Below, piece after piece: positions 7,688-15,908 of a stretch of DNA of 24,449 nucleotides; positions within the stretch are counted from its first letter, which is position 1; the number at the start of each line of letters is the position of its first letter. The notes below the pieces were generated by a model. The model had not been told where the DNA came from, did not search any database, and saw nothing but the letters and a program-made list of their open reading frames with translations. Source of the stretch: Muribaculum sp. (lineage in GTDB: Bacteria > Bacillota > Clostridia > Lachnospirales > Lachnospiraceae). Made by a program: the position numbers and the translations under genes. The stretch lies in NCBI GenBank assembly GCA_023663505.1, contig JAMPHH010000051.1, forward strand, positions 1 to 24,449. The letters are read 5' to 3'.

Positions 7688-8257
7688 ATGAACGGAAAGT
7701 GCTGCCATGACCGCACAGAAGAGGTCTACCTTTCGGCATTCTATTGTATTTTGAGGGAAATGATCTGTGGTATGACCAATGCTTCCCTGACAGATAGCAT
7801 CTCCCACAATTTTATCGTACAGATGATTCCGCACCACAGGGCGGCGATACAGATGTCCCAAAATATTCTGAAGTACACGTCTGATAAGGAATTACAGAGG
7901 ATTGCCACGGGCATTATCACCGAGCAGACCAAGAGCATCGAGGATATGCTTGCCATTGAAAAGAGCTGCGGCTGCTTTACCAACACCTACCCGAAGGTAC
8001 AGGAGTATCAACGCCAAATGGACTGCATCATGCGGACGATGTTCGCCCAGATGCAAAACGCCTGTGCCACGGAGCGCCTAAACTGCGATTTTATGCGGGA
8101 AATGATCCCCCACCACGAGGGCGCCGTCAGAATGTCAGAGACCACCCTGCAATACGCCATCTGTCCTGAGCTTCGCCCGATTCTCAGAGCAATCATCACC
8201 TCCCAGAAGAAGGGAATTAGGCAAATGCAGAACCTGCTGTGCCGGCTTGGCTGCTAA
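7688..8257 (+). CDS. DUF305-family protein with duplicated His-His motif
   Basis: The protein has 189 residues, with a TTTTTGGAGG site 6 bp before the ATG. It has two DUF305-type repeats: NFIVQMIPHHRAAIQMS (His49/His50) and DFMREMIPHHEGAVRMS (His142/His143), each with conserved Met residues nearby. It also has at least twelve Cys. Members of this ferritin-like helical family are often linked to metal, especially copper, handling; the His/Met/Cys content fits metal binding, but no metal can be named from sequence. There is no signal peptide or membrane segment, so it is probably cytoplasmic. It is a single gene, co-oriented with but separately expressed from the aldolase gene. Confidence 0.85.
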   Translation: MNGKCCHDRTEEVYLSAFYCILREMICGMTNASLTDSISHNFIVQMIPHHRAAIQMSQNILKYTSDKELQRIATGIITEQTKSIEDMLAIEKSCGCFTNTYPKVQEYQRQMDCIMRTMFAQMQNACATERLNCDFMREMIPHHEGAVRMSETTLQYAICPELRPILRAIITSQKKGIRQMQNLLCRLGC

Positions 8258-8369
8258 AGGCAACAGTTCAGGCTTGCAGCAAATTACGCCGGCGAAAGGG
8301 TATTATTCCTACTTCACTGTCATTGACAGCCGAACTGTTACTGTTGAATATATATTTTGAAAATAGGGC

Positions 8370-8398
8370 TTGATTATTCCTGCAAAAGTCCTTATAAT
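8370..8398 (+). promoter_or_regulatory. Promoter of the aldolase-like gene
   Basis: TTGATT (8370-8375) and a consensus TATAAT (8393-8398) are separated by exactly 17 bp. They lie inside the upstream extension of the aldolase frame, which argues that translation starts at 8474 and not at the TTG at 8357. The leader is about 70 nt. Confidence 0.75.
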
Positions 8399-8473
8399 AG
8401 AATTGTTTCGCACTTTAAACGGCTAAAGTTTAATGTCGAATCAAGACAGCTATTAGAAAGGAATCAATGTACC

Positions 8474-9448
8474 ATGGAAAAGAAGGGAAATTTACTCTCC
8501 GTGAGAGAGGACTTGCGCGTGCTTGACGCGACACTGCGCGACGGCGGACTGGTGAACAGCTTCCGCTTTACCGATGAATTTGTAAAGGATTTGTACGAGG
8601 CTAACGTGCGCGCGGGCATAGATTATATGGAGTTTGGCTACAAGGCCTCCAAGGACTTGTTCGACGAGTCCAAATTTGGCAAGTGGAAATTCTGTAAGGA
8701 CGAGGATATCCGCGCCATTGTGGGCGACAACGACACCAACCTGAAAATATCCATCATGGCGGACGCGGGACGCTGTGATTTTCGCAGGGATATCATTGAC
8801 CGCGCGGACAGCCCCATCGACATGATCCGCGTAGCCACCTATATCCACCAGATGCCTGCCGCTATCGAGATGGTGGAATATGCCAAGAGCAAGGGCTATG
8901 AAACCACCTGCAATATCATGGCAATCTCCAAGGCACAGGAGGGCGACGTGGCGCAGGCGCTTGAAATGCTGACCTCCACCGGCGTGGACGCAGTGTATAT
9001 CGTGGACAGCTACGGCTCGCTCTACCCTGAACAGATCGCGCGCATCACACAGTTTTACCAGAATATTCTGGAGCCCCACAAGATTGCCTTGGGAATCCAT
9101 GCGCACAATAATCAGCAGCTCGCTTTCGCCAATACCATCGAAGCCCTCTCTCTCGGTGCGAGCTATCTCGACGCGACCATGAGCTGCATGGGACGCGGCG
9201 CGGGCAACTGCGCTCTGGAGCTCCTGCTTGGCTTCCTTAAGAATCCGAAATACCATCTGATTCCGGCGTTAAAGTTCATTGAAAAGCATATGCAGGCGGT
9301 TCGGGAATCCGGCGCTGTCTGGGGCTATGATATCCCCTACATGCTCACGGGGCAAATGAATCAGCACCCGTCTGCCGCCATCGAGTGTATCGCCCAAGGC
9401 AATACCGCCTACACGGACTTCTATCAATCCCTGATGGACAAAGAATAA
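8474..9448 (+). CDS. DRE-TIM metallolyase / HMG-CoA-lyase-like aldolase
   Basis: The protein has 324 residues from the ATG at 8474, with an AAAGGA site upstream. It is an HMGL-like TIM barrel: the N-terminal VLDATLRDGG (residues 17-25, supplying Arg22 and the metal ligand Asp), the metal-binding HAHNN (His209, His211), and the late SCMGRGAGN loop (237-245). This layout is shared by 4-hydroxy-2-oxovalerate aldolases, HMG-CoA lyases and isopropylmalate/homocitrate synthases, which cleave or form C-C bonds with a divalent metal. The protein lacks the C-terminal regulatory or communication domain of the synthases. Its short length and RDGG form fit the stand-alone aldolase-catalytic-domain group. 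The neighbours do not indicate a pathway, so the substrate stays open. Confidence 0.85.
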   Translation: MEKKGNLLSVREDLRVLDATLRDGGLVNSFRFTDEFVKDLYEANVRAGIDYMEFGYKASKDLFDESKFGKWKFCKDEDIRAIVGDNDTNLKISIMADAGRCDFRRDIIDRADSPIDMIRVATYIHQMPAAIEMVEYAKSKGYETTCNIMAISKAQEGDVAQALEMLTSTGVDAVYIVDSYGSLYPEQIARITQFYQNILEPHKIALGIHAHNNQQLAFANTIEALSLGASYLDATMSCMGRGAGNCALELLLGFLKNPKYHLIPALKFIEKHMQAVRESGAVWGYDIPYMLTGQMNQHPSAAIECIAQGNTAYTDFYQSLMDKE

Positions 9449-9455
9449 AGATGAC

Positions 9456-9490
9456 AACGAGTCAAGCCGACTAAATTGACTTGACTCGTT
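9456..9490. terminator. Bidirectional hairpin between convergent genes
   Basis: AACGAGTCAAG (9456-9466) and CTTGACTCGTT (9480-9490) form a perfect 11-bp stem with a 13-nt loop, placed between the plus-strand aldolase stop and the minus-strand PilZ stop. T-tracts are weak on both sides, so terminator function is likely from position rather than from a classical signature. Confidence 0.55.
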
Positions 9491-9513
9491 GCTCGACATA
9501 ATATGGCATTGTC

Positions 9514-10074
9514 CTACCCGAGATTTACTAATTGTATACTGCAGCCGACCTTCTCCATGCCGGCTTCTATCTGCTCCACGCGCGTGACCAAGGCAGTGAT
9601 GATAATGCGCTGCCCCTTAGTCGTCGCCGAGAATCTGACAGTATCCTCCTTCTGAAGCCTGCCCTCAGGCGCCTGAAGCAGCAGCCCGATAGAGCTCATA
9701 TTGAGAACCGTGACCATAAACCCTCCGGACAGCTTTCCCACCCCGGGTCTGGTGATCGAGTCTACCTCGCCCTCAATATTCACCTGATAACGCAATGCCT
9801 GTCGGTCATTCCTCGAGGTTCCCTCGTAGAACATGATGACAGCTCTGTCTCCATCACGCTCTCCGACCGTTCCCTGATTTTCCAATAATCCCTCGGGGCT
9901 AAAGATCAATGCGCTGACCACCGTGCCTGTCTGAAGCTTAGGCTGCTCCACACTGACCTCAACCCTTTTCGTTACTGTATCATATGTGAGAATCGTTGTA
10001 TCCGCAATTGTTTCACCGGTACTGACGTCCCGAATCACAATCCTGCCGTTTTGTAAATCCTCATTCTGACCCAT
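9514..10074 (-). CDS. PilZ-domain c-di-GMP receptor
   Basis: The protein has 186 residues, with a GAGGA site before the ATG. The N-terminal 85 or so residues form a beta-rich YcgR-N-like domain. The C-terminal part is PilZ, with RxxxR at 91-95 (RQALR) and NMSSIG at 125-130, matching the (D/N)xSxxG signature. Together these residues normally bind a c-di-GMP dimer. It follows the GGDEF gene by 35 bp on the same strand, so maker and sensor of the messenger are probably co-transcribed. Downstream effects, for instance on motility or exopolysaccharide, cannot be read from the sequence. Confidence 0.9.
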   Translation of the reverse strand: MGQNEDLQNGRIVIRDVSTGETIADTTILTYDTVTKRVEVSVEQPKLQTGTVVSALIFSPEGLLENQGTVGERDGDRAVIMFYEGTSRNDRQALRYQVNIEGEVDSITRPGVGKLSGGFMVTVLNMSSIGLLLQAPEGRLQKEDTVRFSATTKGQRIIITALVTRVEQIEAGMEKVGCSIQLVNLG

Positions 10075-10109
10075 TGATATTCCTCACAATCACCCTTGCT
10101 GCTTATCCC

Positions 10110-11855
10110 TCATTCTCCCAGCTCAAACTCTGACAACAGCTTTGCCAAAAGCCTGTAATACGGAAAATGAGAGCGATTCCAAGTCATAATATTCTTTACA
10201 AATTCCAAGCTTAGGATAGCGTCCGCCCCGTTTTTATCCTTAAACCTGACATGGACAAACGAAAGTATCTTCTGCTTGGTCAGCTTTGCGTACAGTGTGG
10301 GATTGGCGCTCTCGAATCTCCGTGTGTTGTCAATCGCCAACACTCCGGTATCGTCATAGAGCTTCACCAGCGCGGGCGCAATCAGATAATCCTTAGTCAT
10401 GTCTATGATCTCCCGTGAAAGCCTGCTCGCTCCCGCCATTCCCACGGGCTGATAGGGCTTGCCGGCATAAAGTATCACTCTCTGTATATTCAGATTCAAC
10501 GCCACGTCGTCCAACAGCTTATCCAACGGATAGTCCTGACCCGTGTAGACCTTATCCTGCATGGCGCAGATAAGCTCCGCAGGAGACATATCGCCGCGGC
10601 TGTTGAGCGTGTTCACGGAATTTTTGGTATTCTTCAAGTCCTCCAAGGCGCCGTGCTTATCGCGGTTATAGATGATGTATCTGTTCCGCCCCTTCTCCTT
10701 CGCGCGATACAGTGCAAAGTCCGCGAGGAAAAACAAATCCTCGTAATTGTCTGCGTCCTTTGGATATGCGGCACACCCGATAGACAAGGTGATAGAGATA
10801 TCCTCCCCGCTCTCCGCCTTTACAAAGCTTGAAGCCACACTGTTCTTGATGCTCCGCAGGCGTTCGCGCATATTTTCCATATCATAGGCATTGTAGAAGA
10901 TCACGAGGAATTCATCGCCGCCAAATCTTCCCACAAGACCGTCCTCTCTCACCTCGTTCTGTATGATCGAGGCTACCTTGCGCAGTACCTCGTCCCCCTT
11001 CATATGCCCATACACATCATTGACCTTTTTAAAATAGTCAATATCAATAATGGCGAGGGTCACATTGCAGGTCTTTTTCACGTCCACCGTATTGATAGCC
11101 AGATTCGTGATCTCCGCCTTGGTGAGCACTCCCGTAAGGTAATCCTTCTCCATGGCGCGCTTGGTGTCCGCGGATTCCACAGAACGCTCGTCCCAAAGGT
11201 GGATATATCCAAGCGCATATATATACCTGCCGTCCTCAAAGACCGACATGCCCTTGATAAGCGTGTACGCCGTCTCCTTGAGGTTCAGTATATCCCCGGG
11301 TATGTTGACGATAAAGCGCTCGCTGCCATGCTTCAACGCCTCGATCAGCTTTTGCACTTCCTTCTCATTCTTGGAATCGGAGCTTTCCGTGAGCGTCTGC
11401 TCAAACTCTGCAAGGCTCACATACATCACGTTCTGCTCAAATTTATCCGCTGCGTATATTCGCACGCGGTCAGCCGCTGTCTCATATTCGAAATAATAGT
11501 CCCCGTACAAGCCCAGAATATTGTTCTTCTTCTCTGCCAAATAGAGGCTCTGTTTCTCCCACTCCTGTAATTCATCCAGCTGCAGCAGCCGAAAATCCAC
11601 CAGCTTCTCCGCGTCCTGCGTCTCAATATAAGCCAAACAATTCTTCGGCTCCCCCTCCTCGGTAACAAGGGTTAGCAGCACGGTTCTGCCCGCATCAATA
11701 TATTCTGCCAAATGCTCCGCGTCTGACGGGTCGAGCAGCTTGTCAAAGGTATTGTACAGCCGCCCTCCCACAAAGGCATAAAATGCTGTATTTGCTGAGA
11801 TAATATCATAGGTACTTCTGTCAACCTTCACTTCAAATACTATTTTACTCTCCAT
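10110..11855 (-). CDS. GGDEF diguanylate cyclase with PAS-like and C-terminal sensor regions
   Basis: The protein has 581 residues, with an AGGTAGG site upstream. Residues 1-95 look PAS-like and 110-225 like a second sensory region. Residues about 235-400 are a complete GGDEF domain: metal Asp271 (IIDIDYF), GGDEF at 312-316, and a final ALYRAKEKGRNR. The 400-581 extension resembles a GAF-type sensor and is unusual in lying after the cyclase domain. The stretch before GGDEF reads REDG at the position of the inhibitory RxxD site, so canonical product inhibition is probably absent. It should convert two GTP to c-di-GMP in the cytoplasm, with no membrane segment seen. It is co-directional with the PilZ gene. 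Confidence 0.92.
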   Translation of the reverse strand: MESKIVFEVKVDRSTYDIISANTAFYAFVGGRLYNTFDKLLDPSDAEHLAEYIDAGRTVLLTLVTEEGEPKNCLAYIETQDAEKLVDFRLLQLDELQEWEKQSLYLAEKKNNILGLYGDYYFEYETAADRVRIYAADKFEQNVMYVSLAEFEQTLTESSDSKNEKEVQKLIEALKHGSERFIVNIPGDILNLKETAYTLIKGMSVFEDGRYIYALGYIHLWDERSVESADTKRAMEKDYLTGVLTKAEITNLAINTVDVKKTCNVTLAIIDIDYFKKVNDVYGHMKGDEVLRKVASIIQNEVREDGLVGRFGGDEFLVIFYNAYDMENMRERLRSIKNSVASSFVKAESGEDISITLSIGCAAYPKDADNYEDLFFLADFALYRAKEKGRNRYIIYNRDKHGALEDLKNTKNSVNTLNSRGDMSPAELICAMQDKVYTGQDYPLDKLLDDVALNLNIQRVILYAGKPYQPVGMAGASRLSREIIDMTKDYLIAPALVKLYDDTGVLAIDNTRRFESANPTLYAKLTKQKILSFVHVRFKDKNGADAILSLEFVKNIMTWNRSHFPYYRLLAKLLSEFELGE

Positions 11856-11961
11856 AGCAAACCTACCTCGGAATTGTCATTTTTAACCACGATCGTCCTG
11901 CAGTCATGTCAATATATGGTCATTCGTCCCTTTCCTGCCTTGAACAGCGGCGTATAATAGC

Positions 11962-11992
11962 ATAAAAGGGGCATCAAGCGACACCCCCTTTG
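11962..11992 (-). terminator. Likely terminator, small ORF / transporter transcript
   Basis: AAAGGGG and CCCCTTT (11965-11971 with 11985-11991) pair across a 13-nt loop. On the minus strand the stem is followed by TTTTATG. It lies after the 17-codon ORF and before the GGDEF gene start. It could also attenuate transcription into the GGDEF gene. Confidence 0.5.
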
Positions 11993-12010
11993 TCTTTCTC
12001 CCTAAGCCTA

Positions 12011-12064
12011 TTATCCCGTCACCTCTGCATCAGGTGCATTCTTCCTCACGGACTCAATGTTCAT
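12011..12064 (-). CDS. Possible 17-residue peptide gene
   Basis: The frame encodes MNIESVRKNAPDAEVTG. The ATG at 12064 follows a GGGAGG site (12079-12074) with ideal 9-nt spacing, and a TTGCAA-17-TAAAAT promoter lies just upstream; a hairpin with a short T-run follows. The set of promoter, strong ribosome site, short frame and terminator suggests an independent small transcript or a leader peptide for the GGDEF gene 156 bp downstream. No family was recognised, and frames this short can arise by chance. Confidence 0.4.
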   Translation of the reverse strand: MNIESVRKNAPDAEVTG

Positions 12065-12102
12065 ACCGCTTATCCTCCCGCAATCAGGATTTGTATACAC
12101 TT

Positions 12103-12131
12103 ATTTTACTATAAACAAATTCATATTGCAA
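12103..12131 (-). promoter_or_regulatory. Promoter ahead of the small ORF
   Basis: On the minus strand TTGCAA (12131-12126) and TAAAAT (12108-12103) are spaced exactly 17 bp, in AT-rich sequence right after the formate/nitrite transporter stop. The two hexamers are identical to those of the butyrate operon promoter at 20037-20065. Confidence 0.6.
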
Positions 12132-12144
12132 CGAAAATTTCAGA

Positions 12145-12990
12145 CTAATACTCCTCTGCGATATCAATTTCCTTTTGCTCAGCCTGAATCGGCATCGCAT
12201 AGCCGGGCGTATGTCTAAGGAACATAAACCAATAACCATAGCCCACGATACCCGCGCCTCCCACGATATTCCCAAGCGTCACCGGCAGCAGATTGCGCAG
12301 AAGAAAGCTGCCCCAGTTAAGACCCGCCGCCTCAATGCCGTACTCCGCCGCGGTGCAGATTCCCGCCACTCCGAAATAGATATCCGCGATGCTGTGCTCA
12401 AAGCCGCAGAGGACAAAAAGCATCACGGGCCAGAAGCTCATCAGAAGCTTTCCGGAGACCTTCTTGGCGGCAAAGGCTGCCCAGACAGCGATGCAGACCA
12501 AAATATTGCAGAGGATCCCCCTGATAAACGCCTCCGAAAAGGACTGCGTCACCCGCGACATGGCGGCCGCCACCATCTTATCCGCCAGAGCCTTGTCAAA
12601 CAAATCAGGCGTATGACCATACACCACCAACACCGCCACGAAAGCCGCGCCGATAAAATTGCCCGCAAACACAAAGAACCAGTTTTTCAACATGTGCGAG
12701 AGCTTTATCTTTCCCTCGAGCAGAGAGATAATGATGAGGTTATTGCCCGTAAACAGCTCGCTGCCCGCGATCAGGACCATCGCCATTCCTGCCGGAAAGA
12801 CGCAGGCTCCCACCAGTTTTGCAATCGAGGGATTCGCGATCGTGGCGGACGCCGTGGTGGAGGCGATTCCCGCAAACCCGATAAACATACCCGCAAAAAA
12901 GCCCAACAGCACCATCTTAAAAGCGGATAGCCGTACCTTATGTATCCCTATTTCCACGAAATTTCTTGCAATCTCTAAGGGTGAATGCAT
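12145..12990 (-). CDS. Formate/nitrite transporter (FNT) family channel
   Basis: The protein has 281 residues and six hydrophobic segments, the family norm. The family signature AGSELFTGNN is at 75-84, and GFEHSIADIYF (196-206) carries the central pore histidine His199. FNT proteins form pentameric channels for formate, nitrite, hydrosulfide or lactate. In a fermentative anaerobe formate is a reasonable guess, but selectivity cannot be read directly. The start codon lies inside the end of the upstream cysteine-cluster gene (16-bp overlap), so translation is likely coupled. A GGAGG-type site lies in that overlap. Confidence 0.92.
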   Translation of the reverse strand: MHSPLEIARNFVEIGIHKVRLSAFKMVLLGFFAGMFIGFAGIASTTASATIANPSIAKLVGACVFPAGMAMVLIAGSELFTGNNLIIISLLEGKIKLSHMLKNWFFVFAGNFIGAAFVAVLVVYGHTPDLFDKALADKMVAAAMSRVTQSFSEAFIRGILCNILVCIAVWAAFAAKKVSGKLLMSFWPVMLFVLCGFEHSIADIYFGVAGICTAAEYGIEAAGLNWGSFLLRNLLPVTLGNIVGGAGIVGYGYWFMFLRHTPGYAMPIQAEQKEIDIAEEY

Positions 12991-13670
12991 ACCTTGTCCT
13001 CCTTCTCCAAGCGCTTTATCTGTTCTACAAATTGCTCCGCCCGCCCCTCATACTGTTCATAGAAGTCCCGCTGTTCGTCATAGGGCGTCAAATAAAAGGT
13101 CTGTAATAACATCATATTAACGTCCCGCCGAAAGATGTCATCTAAATTCCCCTGAACCAGCTCCTCCACACGATTCAGCAAATAGTGCCAGTCGGTGATA
13201 AACTCTCTGTTGCGCCGCAGGTTTGGCGTGTCGATCCACTTCCCGACCTTCACCTTGGAATGGGCGGCGTTACACTGCCCTGTCTGGAGAAAATAGCGGA
13301 ATGCCCCATTTTCATAATACCTGCCCAACGGAAACAGACGGCAGATCCCCGGACGAAGGGCATGGACACCGCATCTGCCCTCCGTATTCAGGAAAGGGCA
13401 TTGCTCCTGTGCGCCCATCATCTTCAAATTAGGCAATATACATCCGTCCACCACGTTCAGCTCCACTTCCCTGTCCATGAGATTAGCAAAGGACTTCCCT
13501 AATCCCGTGGTCAGCCGATACACGTCATAGGGGTCGAGAATGATAGACCTCCCCATTCCGCGACAGCAGTCACTGCATCCGACACAGCCGCGGCAGTCCG
13601 CCTTCACCATGTCATTTTCTCCGTAGAGTCTGCCGTCTGAAATCTCCTCAAGACTCACATTCCGTTTCAT
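12975..13670 (-). CDS. YkgJ-type cysteine cluster protein
   Basis: The protein has 231 residues from the ATG at 13670, which has GGAGG 6 bp upstream; an earlier in-frame start at 13694 lacks a site. The N-terminal cluster C26-x2-C29-x2-C32-x2-C35-C36 and further Cys at 77, 91, 100 and 110 (CPFLNTEGRC, then RPGICRLFP) define the CxxCxxCC (YkgJ/UPF0153) family, thought to bind zinc or an iron-sulfur cluster. The biochemical role of the family is not settled. It overlaps the FNT transporter gene downstream, suggesting linked function. The C-terminal third is helical and charged, with no known motif. Confidence 0.88.
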   Translation of the reverse strand: MKRNVSLEEISDGRLYGENDMVKADCRGCVGCSDCCRGMGRSIILDPYDVYRLTTGLGKSFANLMDREVELNVVDGCILPNLKMMGAQEQCPFLNTEGRCGVHALRPGICRLFPLGRYYENGAFRYFLQTGQCNAAHSKVKVGKWIDTPNLRRNREFITDWHYLLNRVEELVQGNLDDIFRRDVNMMLLQTFYLTPYDEQRDFYEQYEGRAEQFVEQIKRLEKEDKVCIHP

Positions 13671-13725
13671 TATCAGCCTCCGTGGTGCCCTCATCGCGCT
13701 TCATGGCAGTAATCTGCTCTGCCAT
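13648..13725 (-). other. Short out-of-frame ORF at the YkgJ-type gene start
   Basis: A 25-codon frame from the ATG at 13725 to the TGA at 13648 overlaps the start of the cysteine-cluster gene in another frame. It begins MAEQITAMKRDE and is acidic and plausible in composition. No ribosome site precedes its ATG. It might be the tail of a gene cut by the neighbouring repeats, a leader peptide, or chance. Confidence 0.2.
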
Positions 13726-13756
13726 GTAGGGTAGCGTTAATATGGACTTATTTATT

Positions 13757-13900
13757 ATACCATGATTAGAGTTCAATCATGGTACTGATGGCCATTCGGC
13801 CGTTCCATGCCTTGAATATGGACTTATTATATCATGATTAGAGTTCAATCATGGTACTGATGGCCATTCGGCCGTTCCATGCCTTGAATATGGACTTATT
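13757..13900. repeat. 72-bp intergenic repeat, locus B (two tandem units)
   Basis: Units start at 13757 and 13829, an exact 72-bp period, and differ mainly by one base in the palindrome head (TACCATG versus TATCATG). Each has TACCATGATT and AATCATGGTA arms around a 7-nt centre, then TGATGGCCATTCGGCC and a GCCTTGAATATGGACTTATT tail. The tail sequence TATGGACTTATT also precedes the first unit (13741-13752), so a partial third unit is present. The locus lies between the etfA terminator and the cysteine-cluster gene. Confidence 0.85.
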
Positions 13901-13907
13901 ATATCAT

Positions 13908-13943
13908 AGAAAAAGGACAGACTCAATGATGAATCTGTCCTCT
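13908..13943 (-). terminator. Terminator of the butyrate operon
   Basis: AGGACAGA (13914-13921) and TCTGTCCT (13934-13941) form a perfect 8-bp stem with a 12-nt loop, followed on the minus strand by TTTTTCT. It lies 15 bp after the etfA stop. Confidence 0.85.
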
Positions 13944-13955
13944 ATGCTTCGCAGC

Positions 13956-14999
13956 TTATTTTGCCGCCATTTCCACCTTAAGCTTCTCCGTCAGGGCGGG
14001 CAGGATCTTGTTCAGATCGCCCACGATGCCATAGTCAGCCACGTCAAAGATGGGAGCCGTGTCGTCCTTGTTGATGGCGATGATCAGGTCGGATTCCTCC
14101 ATGCCTGCCAGATGTTGAATGGCGCCGGAGATACCGATTGCAAAATACACATTGGGGCGAACGGTCTTGCCTGTCTGTCCCACCTGCAGATCCTTGGGCT
14201 TCCACCCCGCGTCAACCACGGCACGGGAACAGCTCACAGTGCCGCCGATCGCTTCCGCGAGATCGTCAAGCAGCTTGAAATTCTCAGGGCTGCCCACACC
14301 GCGGCCGCCGGACACCAGAATCTTGGCGTCCATGATATCCACTGTGTCAGATACAGCCTTCACAATCTCCAAAATCTCCACATACTTATTATCGGGGGTG
14401 AAGCCGGGGTTAAATTCCTCCACATTCGCCTTTGCCCCTGCCTGCTTCGCCCGCTTCTGCATAACGCCGGGACGCACGGTTGCCATCTGGGGACGGAAGT
14501 CCGGACATGCGATCGTCGCGATGGTGTTGCCGCCGAAGGCGGGACGTGTCATCAACAATTGATTGTGCTTCTGCTCCTTGCCGGGAATAGGATTGATCGG
14601 GAAGTCCCCAATCTCCAGCTGTGTGCAGTCCGCGGTCAGACCGGTGTGGATTCTTGCGGAGACGCGGGGACCCAGATCACGCCCAATCGCTGTCGCGCCT
14701 ACCAAGAAAATCTCCGGTTTGTATTGAGTGATGACAGACGAAAGCGCATGGGCATAGGGCTCCGTCCTGTACTCCTTCAGTTCAGGGTCATCTACCACGA
14801 TCACCTTGTCAGCGCCATACTCAGCCAGCTCGTCAGCCAGTCCCTTCACGCCGCTGCCCACCAGTACAGCAGTCACGGTAGTGCCCAGAGCATCAGCCAG
14901 ATCCTTGCCCTTGCCAATCAGCTCGAAAGCAATACTGTTAATCACATTGTCCACCTGCTGCGCGAAGACATATACGCCCTTATATTCCTCTAAATTCAT
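13956..14999 (-). CDS. etfA: Electron transfer flavoprotein alpha subunit
   Basis: The protein has 347 residues from the ATG at 14999, with GGAGG upstream; the in-frame TTG at 15014 is itself part of that site. The N-terminal alpha/beta domain begins LEEYKGVYVFAQQ. The C-terminal FAD-binding domain shows the family pattern SGGRGVGSPENF, then GQTGKTVRPNVYFAIGISGAIQHLAGM. With EtfB and Bcd it forms the cytoplasmic complex that couples crotonyl-CoA reduction by NADH to ferredoxin reduction by flavin-based electron bifurcation. It is the last gene of the six-gene operon and is followed by the terminator. Length and motifs are normal. Confidence 0.96.
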   Translation of the reverse strand: MNLEEYKGVYVFAQQVDNVINSIAFELIGKGKDLADALGTTVTAVLVGSGVKGLADELAEYGADKVIVVDDPELKEYRTEPYAHALSSVITQYKPEIFLVGATAIGRDLGPRVSARIHTGLTADCTQLEIGDFPINPIPGKEQKHNQLLMTRPAFGGNTIATIACPDFRPQMATVRPGVMQKRAKQAGAKANVEEFNPGFTPDNKYVEILEIVKAVSDTVDIMDAKILVSGGRGVGSPENFKLLDDLAEAIGGTVSCSRAVVDAGWKPKDLQVGQTGKTVRPNVYFAIGISGAIQHLAGMEESDLIIAINKDDTAPIFDVADYGIVGDLNKILPALTEKLKVEMAAK

Positions 15000-15053
15000 G
15001 ATTTTTTCCTCCAATATTTAACTCGCATATGCAAAAGATGCTTCCGCCTCTTT

Positions 15054-15842
15054 TTAGATCACATGCTTTTCTTTCAGCTTGCCAACAATGTAGTCAACCG
15101 CCTCCGCGGGGTCAAGAGTTACCTTCTCGCCTGCGCCCTTGCGCACCTTGTCGGAAGCTCTCGCAATCTGTGTGGGAGAGCCCTTAAGACCCAAATTGGA
15201 ATCCTCCACGTCCTTAAGGTCAGCCCTGCCCCAAACGGTGATCTCAGCCTCGCACGCATCAAAGATTCCGCCGGGAGTCATATAACGGGGGTCGTTCAGC
15301 TCCGCCAAGGCAGTTACAAGACAAGGCATTTTAGCCTTCAACACATGGTATCTGTCATCGAACTGCCGCTCTACGATCACGCTGTCCCCTTCCACCTTGA
15401 GGTTCTGGGCATAAGAGATGACAGGGATATTCAAATGCTCGGAAATCTGGGGACCAACCTGTGCGGTATCGCCGTCAATCGCCTGACGTCCCGTGATGAT
15501 CAAGTCATAGTCCATATTGCGAAGCGCGCCTGCCAACGTCTGGGAGGTCGCCCACGTGTCCGCGCCGCCAAGCACTCTGTCGGTCACCAGCACACCCTTG
15601 TCCGCTCCCATAGCCAATGCCTCGCGAAGCACGTCCTCAGCCTTGGGCAGACCCATGGTGAGCACGGTGACTTCCGTATTCTGGGGATCCTGATCCTTCA
15701 GGCGAAGCGCCGCTTCAAGACCCGCCTTGTCATCAGGGTTCATAATCGTCATCATGGCAGCTCTGTCCAGAGTACCGTCAGGATTGAACTTTACGCCGCC
15801 CTTGGTATCGGGAACCTGCTTAATACAAACAACAATTTTCAT
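15054..15842 (-). CDS. etfB: Electron transfer flavoprotein beta subunit
   Basis: The protein has 262 residues, starting MKIVVCIKQVPDT as is typical of EtfB. It contains the nucleotide-binding segment DLIITGRQAIDGDTAQVGP (about 114-132), characteristic of bifurcating EtfB proteins in clostridia. It pairs with EtfA, 54 bp downstream, and lies 66 bp after bcd. In bifurcating complexes this subunit region hosts NADH and the bifurcating flavin environment. Nothing is missing, and the family is certain. The bifurcating mode is inferred from operon context and similarity. Confidence 0.96.
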   Translation of the reverse strand: MKIVVCIKQVPDTKGGVKFNPDGTLDRAAMMTIMNPDDKAGLEAALRLKDQDPQNTEVTVLTMGLPKAEDVLREALAMGADKGVLVTDRVLGGADTWATSQTLAGALRNMDYDLIITGRQAIDGDTAQVGPQISEHLNIPVISYAQNLKVEGDSVIVERQFDDRYHVLKAKMPCLVTALAELNDPRYMTPGGIFDACEAEITVWGRADLKDVEDSNLGLKGSPTQIARASDKVRKGAGEKVTLDPAEAVDYIVGKLKEKHVI

Positions 15843-15908
15843 TGTATTTTCACTCCTTTATTTTTTCACTTTATCACAGGCTTCGTTTTGCCTTGCGTTA
15901 ATCTGCGT

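Noticed and set aside
8262..8338. Inverted AACAGTTC/GAACTGTT arms about 60 bp apart after the DUF305 gene
   Set aside because: The arms are short with a long interior and no T-run follows. It is too weak to call a terminator or element.
8357..8473. Upstream TTG start for the aldolase-like gene
   Set aside because: A consensus promoter (TATAAT at 8393) lies inside this stretch, and the ATG at 8474 has a better ribosome site.
11856..11945. TTGACA before the GGDEF gene as a promoter
   Set aside because: No -10 hexamer occurs at 16-18 bp; the nearest AT-rich match is at about 20 bp.
12175..12930. 251-codon plus-strand frame opposite the FNT gene
   Set aside because: The product is a His/Arg/Lys-rich composition artefact, and the minus-strand gene has clear family signatures.
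13757..13900. Recurring translated peptide MVLMAIRPF in the 72-bp repeats
   Set aside because: 72 bp is 24 codons, so an open frame repeats by arithmetic. Bases are conserved regardless of codon position and no ribosome site precedes it.
13851..14993. 380-codon plus-strand frame opposite etfA
   Set aside because: It is a shadow frame. Its start lies in the 72-bp repeat and the rest mirrors etfA codon structure.
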